A stretch of DNA of 12,469 nucleotides from CAZYPB01 sp964649265. GTDB lineage: Archaea > Micrarchaeota > Micrarchaeia > Burarchaeales > JAKAKT01. Each line of letters starts with the position of its first letter. Position 1 is the first letter of the stretch. Under the pieces are notes generated by a model. That model was not told the origin of the DNA. It worked only from the letters and a program-made list of their open reading frames with translations, and did no database searches. The position numbers were made by a program, and so were the translations under genes. The DNA lies in NCBI GenBank assembly GCA_964649265.1, contig CAZYPB010000036.1, positions 1 through 12,469 on the forward strand. The letters are read 5' to 3'. Below are positions 1-5,114 of this stretch, piece after piece.

Positions 1-184
1 AAGTGAATACTTCTGTAGGTGACATTACTGTTGTTAGCTGTGTTGGAATATCGCCGCCGTTTGTTAGAATAAAAATGAACATAGATATGAAGCCAGATAA
101 TGAAAAAGTACCAATTAATGCAGCAAGAATTATGGAGCCTTTGTTAATGTTTGATCTCTCCTCCTCTTTTTTCTTCTTGGGCAT
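1..184 (-). CDS. Small membrane protein, 5' part only (runs off the window)
   Basis: Minus-strand frame opening at the ATG complementary to 182-184 and still open at base 1, giving 61 codons. The N-terminus is a Lys/Glu-rich cytosolic stretch (MPKKKKEEERSNINK), followed at about residues 16-41 by a hydrophobic segment (GSIILAALIGTFSLSGFISM...) typical of a signal anchor or first membrane helix; the residues after it are polar and Thr-rich. The start is supported by a TATA-like TTTAATAA centred 25.5 bp upstream, the same spacing as for the divergent methyltransferase, implying a leaderless mRNA. I do not recognise the family; topology suggests a short N-in membrane-anchored protein with an external C-terminal part. 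A plus-strand frame over the same bases is probably its shadow. Confidence 0.6.
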   Translation of the reverse strand, partial: MPKKKKEEERSNINKGSIILAALIGTFSLSGFISMFIFILTNGGDIPTQLTTVMSPTEVFT

Positions 185-205
185 AATAAGAGAACGCTTT
201 TCCAG

Positions 206-213
206 TTTAATAA
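206..213 (-). promoter_or_regulatory. TATA box for the minus-strand membrane protein gene
   Basis: TTTAATAA (TTATTAAA on the minus strand), centred 25.5 bp upstream of the ATG at 184. That spacing predicts transcription starting at or next to the start codon. Inferred from archaeal promoter geometry. Confidence 0.5.
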
Positions 214-231
214 CCTAACCTTGCAAGAAAC

Positions 232-239
232 TATAAATA
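232..239 (+). promoter_or_regulatory. TATA box for the methyltransferase gene
   Basis: TATAAATA centred 25.5 bp upstream of the ATG at 261, preceded by a purine-rich stretch (GCAAGAAAC) that could act as a BRE. No Shine-Dalgarno lies before the ATG, consistent with a leaderless mRNA. Confidence 0.65.
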
Positions 240-260
240 GAATCTAGGATTATTTCAATT

Positions 261-1016
261 ATGAGTAAAAACGCAATGTCATATTTTGAACTGAATTCCG
301 CAATGGGAGTTACGAAACACGGTGGTGGAAAAGGAGCCACTGACGAGCTTGCCAGAATGTGCAAGATAACTAAGGGATCGCATGTTCTGGTTATTGGTTG
401 TGGAGTGGGTTCTTCGAGTGTCTATATATCAAAGAGATATGGTTGTAGGGTAACTGGAATAGATATCTCTAAAGAGATGGTTGCACTTTCGAACAAAAGA
501 GCTCAGCGTGAGCATGCGAGTGCGCGTTTTCAGGTTGCAGATGCTGAAAACCTGCCATTTAAATTGAATACTTTCGATGCTGTTATTTCTGAATCAGTAA
601 CTGCTTTCATACCAAATAGAGAAAAAGCAATGGTAGAATACTTTCGGGTAACAAAACCGGGAGGTCATGTTGGGATTAATGAGTTGTTTTGGACGAAACC
701 CCCAACTGAGAATTTAGTAAGTTATACTTCTCGAGTCATGGGAATAAACGACCTTCCTGATTCAGATGGTTGGATTGGTTTGATGAAAAACGCAGGATTT
801 GCTTCTGTTAATGCGCGCCAAAAGAAATTCAATATGTTTAAGCAGATTCTCAATGAAATGACGTTCATTTCGTTTTGGGATATTGTTACTATGCCGATAA
901 GTATGGTTAAGATTACATTTAATGCGCGGGCATGGAGAGGCATAATGAGGATGATGCCCTTTCCAGTGAATCTGTTCACATACTGGGGCTATGGCCTTTA
1001 TGTTGGAAAAAAATAG
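261..1016 (+). CDS. Class I SAM-dependent methyltransferase
   Basis: A 251-residue protein with a Rossmann-type methyltransferase core. Motif I, the glycine-rich SAM loop VLVIGCGVGSSS, lies near residues 42-53 and is followed by VTGIDIS, whose Asp would bind the SAM ribose. Then come AENLPF and the motif II-like FDAVISES, and a motif III-like TKPGGHVGINE. An N-terminal HGGGKGATDEL segment resembles the start of UbiE/tocopherol-type and other type 11 methyltransferases. The C-terminus is long, hydrophobic and aromatic (about residues 200-248), perhaps a substrate lid or a membrane-associating region. The substrate cannot be told from sequence; a small molecule or lipid is more likely than nucleic acid. 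The start is fixed by a TATA box 25 bp upstream. The stop is 4 nt from the 3' end of the convergent tRNA-Thr gene. Confidence 0.88.
   Translation: MSKNAMSYFELNSAMGVTKHGGGKGATDELARMCKITKGSHVLVIGCGVGSSSVYISKRYGCRVTGIDISKEMVALSNKRAQREHASARFQVADAENLPFKLNTFDAVISESVTAFIPNREKAMVEYFRVTKPGGHVGINELFWTKPPTENLVSYTSRVMGINDLPDSDGWIGLMKNAGFASVNARQKKFNMFKQILNEMTFISFWDIVTMPISMVKITFNARAWRGIMRMMPFPVNLFTYWGYGLYVGKK
1007..1013 (-). terminator. Oligo-T terminator of tRNA-Thr
   Basis: Seven A on the plus strand give T7 on the minus strand, beginning 8 nt past the tRNA-Thr 3' end (7 nt between). Archaeal RNA polymerase terminates at such runs. The tract lies inside the last Lys codons of the methyltransferase gene. 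Confidence 0.6.
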
Positions 1017-1034
1017 GGTTAGCCTCCGGAGGGA

Positions 1035-1155
1035 TTTTCAGAACACCCATGTTTTCTTTTGGGGCGTTGAGAGACCTTTTCTTTTTCCAAGGAAAAGTTG
1101 TTGGCAACTTTCCTGTATTCGGACCAAGCCCGAATATGAAAGAAAAGGGATTTCG
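1035..1155 (-). other. 121-nt tRNA intron at T-loop position 59/60 of tRNA-Thr
   Basis: The junctions form a full BHB. The T-stem GAGGG/CCCTC is the outer helix. The 4-bp central helix is TTCA (exon) with TGAA (1040-1037). The 3-nt bulges are ACC and AAT, and the inner helix is GAA/TTC. Cutting after the second bulge base gives a 7-nt loop TTCAACT. Inside the intron, a perfect 10-bp stem (plus-strand 1075-1084 with 1139-1148) encloses two hairpins, 1091-1113 and 1117-1135 (6-bp ATTCGG/CCGAAT). No open frame of note and no C/D box set was seen. Confidence 0.85.
1078..1092. repeat. 15-nt block shared with the tRNA-Leu intron
   Basis: Copy of TTTCTTTTTCCAAGG matching 9948-9962. A shorter AGGGATTTC also occurs in both introns (1146-1154 and 9960-9968), in each case on the side nearer the 5' splice site. 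Confidence 0.7.
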
Positions 1156-1234
1156 GTTGAACCCTCGACATCTCGCTTACAAGGCGAGCACTCTACCACT
1201 GAGTTACGGAGGCTCGAGTAGTTTATTTGAATGC

Positions 1235-1244
1235 AAATATATTT
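1235..1244. promoter_or_regulatory. Palindromic TATA element between tRNA-Thr and the surface-protein gene
   Basis: AAATATATTT is self-complementary. Its centre is 26.5 bp from the tRNA-Thr 5' end on the minus strand and 32.5 bp from the ATG at 1272 on the plus strand. For the plus strand, the overlapping TTTAATT (1242-1248) gives the better spacing of 27 bp. It probably serves as one divergent promoter core. Confidence 0.55.
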
Positions 1245-1271
1245 AATTGATGTCCATTGAGAGATAAGCAT

Positions 1272-4200
1272 ATGTTATACATACTTGACAGGGAGATCGA
1301 TCCAAAACTTATAATAATCGGGGGAGGATCGCTCATCTTAATCCTTGTGTTAGTTATTGCTTACTTTTTGTTTTTCAGCAGGGGCGGATACGATGCAGAA
1401 CTCTTCTCCCTTATGCCTTCCGATGGACTGAAAGGAGTCGCCTACATAGAGATAACGGATGATGGAATCGATGAGCTTAATTCTGTTTTCGGTATTCTCA
1501 TTAAACAATATATCTCTGGAATTGATAGGGTGATAATCGCATCCGGATCATATACTGATGAATCGAATGTTGTTGCTGCATTTGTTTGGACAGATATGGA
1601 TGTCCAAGATTTTGTTGAAAGGTATACTGAGCTCTCTGGAAGTGAAGTGGATGTTGAGGAACTATCAGTTGGCGGGAAGAAAATATATGCAATATATAAT
1701 GCCAATGACAGCACAAAGAATAATCCTGTTTGTGTTTGGGAAAGGAATGCAGGCGTTGGAGTTCTTTCAATTGCAAAACAATTTGGGGCATCAGAGGAGT
1801 ACTGTCAGTTCCCTTCAGACATTTCATGTAGGGATCAGCAGCTTAGCAATGGAAACCTTAATATAAAACTGAAGAGTGAAGAGCCAATAATACTTGCTGA
1901 AATCGCGTGTTCTGAAGTCTCGTTTTCTTCTAAATCATTAAAGTACACCCATGTTCACGGAATAAGGATAACGCCGGATGAGGAGACCTGGGTTTATGGA
2001 ATACCCTGTTATGATTCAAGCAATAGGTTAGTTGAGGGAAACTCAGTATACGGAAAGATATTCATAAAGTATTACCTTGAGAGAACTGGTCCGGGTGAGG
2101 TCAAGATCTCAACAGGCAATGTAGGGGCAATAGAAAAAAACCTTGAGATCGGACCTGGGAAGCAGAGATGCCTTGATCTTCTGGGAGTATCATACAGCAA
2201 TTCAAAGGCACTGGAGATGTTGGATGATAGCAGAAAGCTCTCGGATAAGATACCTTATTTCGGGGATTTCCTAGGGGGGTTCCATCTGAAAAGTGAAGAG
2301 GGAAACGCGTATGTGGGTTTCTATGAGAAACGTGAAACAAACTATTTGATAGCAATGGGAGACAGCAAGTTAAAGGAGTCGATTCCATTCGCTTTTGGAG
2401 AAGAGGGTGCACGGTGTGTTAGTGACGTAAGTCAAACATCTGAGATAGTTAACAAGGAAGAGATGACAACATGTAAGAGAAGGACTGACTTTGGGCTTAT
2501 CAAGGGAACAACCTATGAGAGAAGATCTAATTCTGGGGAACTCCTTTTCCTTGGAGCTTTCCCAAAAACAGGAGATACAGTTACAGAGCACCTAACTGAC
2601 CTCATATTCCAGATAGAACTAGATGGAACAGATGTTAACTGGAACAATGAAACAAGTGGCTCTGTTGTTGTTTATTTCGCAAATGAAACAAATACAACGC
2701 CGCTTGAGAATGCAGAGGTGGAACTCTACTCCATGGAAACAAATGGAACTAGAGGAAATCTAATGCAAATGAAAAAAACAAACTCAACAGGAAATGTTAT
2801 TTTTGAAAACGTTCCACTCACTGGTTCTTTTGTAGTTGTAAATATGTACGGGTATCATGACAGGCAGACCGGAAGAAAGATATCTGAGGGAATTCTGACT
2901 GAAACAAACAATTTCTCAGTCGAGGTCTTTCTTGAGGAGAGCGGAACTGCTGAAAGGTCCATAGAGGATTACATTCTGGGTTCCAATTCCACAGATATTG
3001 AAGTCGGATCAATAGATGCACGGGGTGTTTTCCCTCTTATCTCCACATATGGGCTTGAGCTTGTAAGACTAGATGGAACACTGGACGTTGTTGTAGTCGT
3101 AGGATCGAAAGCCCCCCCAAGAGAAGTTGTGAGAGCATCGCATGTTGCTGAGATCCTTTCAGCAAGACAATATGATTGCAAAACAAGGATGGATGAAGGA
3201 GATTACGGGGCATTGCCGTTCGATCTTACCAATCACCAGATATTGACTCTGGATGATCAGTTCGTAACAGGTCCGACAATAATCATAGGAGATCCGGAAA
3301 CAAACTCTAGAATCAGAGAAAAGGGGATTCTCTCCATAGAAGGAGAGAGAATAAGGGTTTTAGGGGAATCGATAGTCATCCTTGGGACAGAGGAGAGTTC
3401 AGTGGGCACGGTTCAGGAGTTCATCACTGATCTTGTGAGCCCGTATGATACATGTGGTGGAGGAACTGCATATGACGATTTCGAGGTTGTTGATTCAGAG
3501 GGAAAACCTGTTAAGGTCATAGTAGGAAGGCACGCATCAACAAGTGAGGCATTGGCAGGGGCATATCTTGCAAACTACTTGGCTTCCATGAGCACACGCT
3601 GTGCCCGCAAAACAGCTGAATCAGATGGGTGCGCTTCAGTTTACATTAAACGAAAAGTCCTTGTTATAGAGGATGAGGTTGAAGAGGATTACAGAAAGAT
3701 ATCCGTCGGCGGGTATAAGATAAACAACTACACGAAAGCTAATTGCCTTGATTGCCTTAACCTGCATGAAGGAGAAGCCATGTCTGTGGAATTAGGGGGA
3801 AACATATTCATATCTGGATTCCGTTTGGATGATACTTCCAGAGTACTGGATGAGTTCCTTTTGGCAGTATCTAGACCTCTTTCCCCTACTCAGAAAGTCC
3901 CATACTATGCAATAAAGGTATCGGGATTCACAGAAAAGGATACAGGACATCATGAGGTAGGATTATCGTTCTACGATGCTTCTAAGGTTATTGAAACCGA
4001 GACAGCAGACGTAGGTAAGGATTACACGATGCTTGAGGGAAGGAGGATGAGGGTAATCTCAATCTCCTCAAGAGACCTTGGTTCTGCATCTGTAACATTC
4101 GATTTGGAAGGAGAGAGATATACTGTTCCAATGGGAAAATACATATGCCATGATGGCGTGATAGAGGATTCCCTTAAATACTGCACACAGAAAAGGAAAA

Positions 4201-4847
4201 CGACTACTCTCGCATTAAATGTTGAACCAAGAAATGCAATACTTATGGAGAAACTAAGTATTTTTGCAGATTATAAACAGGACTATGGATCCGTTCCAGA
4301 TGCCAGGTGCGCATACTGCATTATTGGAGAGGATGTTAGGTGTGGTGATCTTGAATATGGATGGCCTTACGGAGATGTCTACTCAGATGAGATCGTTTTG
4401 AAGAACATGTCAACAGGAACATATTTCGTTAAGGTTAATTGCTCCGCAGAAGGATACCAGAATGCAACAGCAAAAGATGAAATATATCTGACAAAAATGG
4501 AATTGCCTGACCTTATTTTAGAGGGCCTTTGGGTTGATTCCCTTGTGCAGACGAAGATGAAAGCAACTGCAAGGATAAAAAACATTGGTAATGTTGCTCT
4601 TGAGGCAAACTCAAAGAAACCACTGGTTGTTTGTATATGGGACGGCATGGGAAGAAGCCTGGACTCATATGCATTATACAACACAACACTGCAGCCAGGG
4701 GAGACAGTGGACATAACGAGGACGTTCATATTGCCTCTTCTGTCAGATGAGAACGAACTGCTAGCCAGGGCGGATTGCAATAACATACATCCAGAAGAGG
4801 ATGAGGAAAACAATGAGAAAGCAGTTTCTTTCGGGAAGTGGGGGTAA
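1272..4847 (+). CDS. Large membrane-anchored surface protein, S-layer-like with C-terminal CARDB-like domain
   Basis: A 1191-residue protein. A short cytosolic N-terminus is followed by one membrane helix (residues 13-35); the rest is predicted outside the cell. About 460-540 is a carboxypeptidase-regulatory-like beta fold (GSVVVYF...VIFENVPLTGSFVVV). About 600-860 holds two blocks resembling methanogen S-layer proteins: VVVVGSKAPPREVVRASHVAEIL with TIIIGDPETN, then VIVGRHASTSEALAGAYLANYLA with GGNIFISG. About 1077-1185 resembles CARDB (LPDLILEGLW...KNIGNVAL...EEDEENNEKAV). There are many N-X-S/T sequons and many Cys. The ATG at 1272 is preferred over an in-frame TTG at 1257 because a TATA element lies 27 bp upstream and the TTG would be too close to it. 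A structural envelope or adhesion role is inferred; the domain calls are from memory of family patterns. No catalytic motif was seen. Confidence 0.8.
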   Translation: MLYILDREIDPKLIIIGGGSLILILVLVIAYFLFFSRGGYDAELFSLMPSDGLKGVAYIEITDDGIDELNSVFGILIKQYISGIDRVIIASGSYTDESNVVAAFVWTDMDVQDFVERYTELSGSEVDVEELSVGGKKIYAIYNANDSTKNNPVCVWERNAGVGVLSIAKQFGASEEYCQFPSDISCRDQQLSNGNLNIKLKSEEPIILAEIACSEVSFSSKSLKYTHVHGIRITPDEETWVYGIPCYDSSNRLVEGNSVYGKIFIKYYLERTGPGEVKISTGNVGAIEKNLEIGPGKQRCLDLLGVSYSNSKALEMLDDSRKLSDKIPYFGDFLGGFHLKSEEGNAYVGFYEKRETNYLIAMGDSKLKESIPFAFGEEGARCVSDVSQTSEIVNKEEMTTCKRRTDFGLIKGTTYERRSNSGELLFLGAFPKTGDTVTEHLTDLIFQIELDGTDVNWNNETSGSVVVYFANETNTTPLENAEVELYSMETNGTRGNLMQMKKTNSTGNVIFENVPLTGSFVVVNMYGYHDRQTGRKISEGILTETNNFSVEVFLEESGTAERSIEDYILGSNSTDIEVGSIDARGVFPLISTYGLELVRLDGTLDVVVVVGSKAPPREVVRASHVAEILSARQYDCKTRMDEGDYGALPFDLTNHQILTLDDQFVTGPTIIIGDPETNSRIREKGILSIEGERIRVLGESIVILGTEESSVGTVQEFITDLVSPYDTCGGGTAYDDFEVVDSEGKPVKVIVGRHASTSEALAGAYLANYLASMSTRCARKTAESDGCASVYIKRKVLVIEDEVEEDYRKISVGGYKINNYTKANCLDCLNLHEGEAMSVELGGNIFISGFRLDDTSRVLDEFLLAVSRPLSPTQKVPYYAIKVSGFTEKDTGHHEVGLSFYDASKVIETETADVGKDYTMLEGRRMRVISISSRDLGSASVTFDLEGERYTVPMGKYICHDGVIEDSLKYCTQKRKTTTLALNVEPRNAILMEKLSIFADYKQDYGSVPDARCAYCIIGEDVRCGDLEYGWPYGDVYSDEIVLKNMSTGTYFVKVNCSAEGYQNATAKDEIYLTKMELPDLILEGLWVDSLVQTKMKATARIKNIGNVALEANSKKPLVVCIWDGMGRSLDSYALYNTTLQPGETVDITRTFILPLLSDENELLARADCNNIHPEEDEENNEKAVSFGKWG

Positions 4848-4879
4848 CCCGTTAGTGTTTTAAAGTTCACATTCGCTAC

Positions 4880-4885
4880 TATAAA
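4880..4885 (+). promoter_or_regulatory. TATA box for the L40e gene
   Basis: TATAAA, centred about 31 bp before the GTG start, predicting a very short leader. That leader would begin at the Shine-Dalgarno GGTGAT (4905-4910), 3 nt before the GTG. The SD fixes the GTG at 4914 as the start. Confidence 0.5.
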
Positions 4886-4913
4886 CCCTTCCAGGTTAGA
4901 ATCAGGTGATCAA

Positions 4914-5066
4914 GTGGGAAAATTTCCTGTTGCAGATGCCAAAATCTCGAAAATCCTAATATGCAGAAAATGTAAGTCCAGAAACAAGGCAGGTGTGGAT
5001 CGCTGCAGAAAATGCGGCTATAAGGACTTGAGACCTAAGAGAAAGGATATCAGAGTTAAGAAATAG
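4914..5066 (+). CDS. rpl40e: Large-subunit ribosomal protein L40e
   Basis: A 50-residue basic protein. After an N-terminal GKFPVADAKISK, a zinc ribbon C-x2-C-x10-C-x2-C is made by Cys17, Cys20, Cys31 and Cys34 (ICRKC...DRCRKCG). It is followed by YKDLRPKRKD, the conserved tail of archaeal L40e. Length and layout match the stand-alone archaeal protein, which is not fused to ubiquitin as in eukaryotes. The start codon is GTG, with GGTGAT just upstream complementary to the 16S 3' end. It lies between the surface-protein and PPDK genes and has its own promoter, so it may be an independent unit. It is easy to miss by length cut-off. Confidence 0.9.
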   Translation: MGKFPVADAKISKILICRKCKSRNKAGVDRCRKCGYKDLRPKRKDIRVKK

Positions 5067-5074
5067 GCATTTCT

Positions 5075-5087
5075 TTTATTCATATAT
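5075..5087 (+). promoter_or_regulatory. Possible promoter core and SD of the PPDK gene
   Basis: TTTATTCATATAT lies 28-40 bp before the ATG at 5115. GGTGAT at 5105-5110 is 4 nt before that ATG, the same SD placement as at L40e. The gene may also be read through from L40e, whose stop is only 48 nt away. Confidence 0.4.
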
Positions 5088-5114
5088 TCAGCTTTCTGTT
5101 TAGTGGTGATGAAA

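Larger units (their letters stand above)
1021..1213 (-). tRNA. tRNA-Thr(UGU) with a T-loop intron
   Basis: The cloverleaf closes only when bases 1035-1155 are removed. Acceptor GCCTCCG (1213-1207) pairs with CGGAGGC (1028-1022), and the discriminator is U (1021), as usual for archaeal tRNA-Thr. The D-stem is ACTC/GAGT. The anticodon stem is CTCGC/GCGAG around loop CTTGTAA, giving anticodon TGT (1181-1179). The variable loop is ATGTC. The T-stem is GAGGG (1166-1162) with CCCTC (1033-1029). The loop is split: TTCAAC before the intron and T after it. Mature length is 72 nt and CCA is not encoded. A tool that does not allow T-loop introns would miss it or truncate it. It is divergent from the large surface-protein gene and convergent with the methyltransferase. 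Confidence 0.92.

Noticed and set aside
1139..1213. Reading tRNA-Thr as a truncated tRNA pseudogene ending near 1150
   Set aside because: The missing T-stem and acceptor strand are found at 1021-1034 with perfect pairing and a BHB at the junction.
932..1246. Plus-strand frame of 104 codons over the tRNA-Thr locus
   Set aside because: It overlaps the methyltransferase end and the whole structured tRNA, and its protein looks random.
1257..1271. TTG start for the large surface protein
   Set aside because: It lies only about 12-17 bp from the TATA element, too close for a transcript to include it; ATG 1272 fits better.
4379..4870. Minus-strand open frame of 163 codons opposite the surface-protein end
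   Set aside because: It is a low-complexity Ser-rich shadow of a strongly coding region with CARDB features on the other strand.
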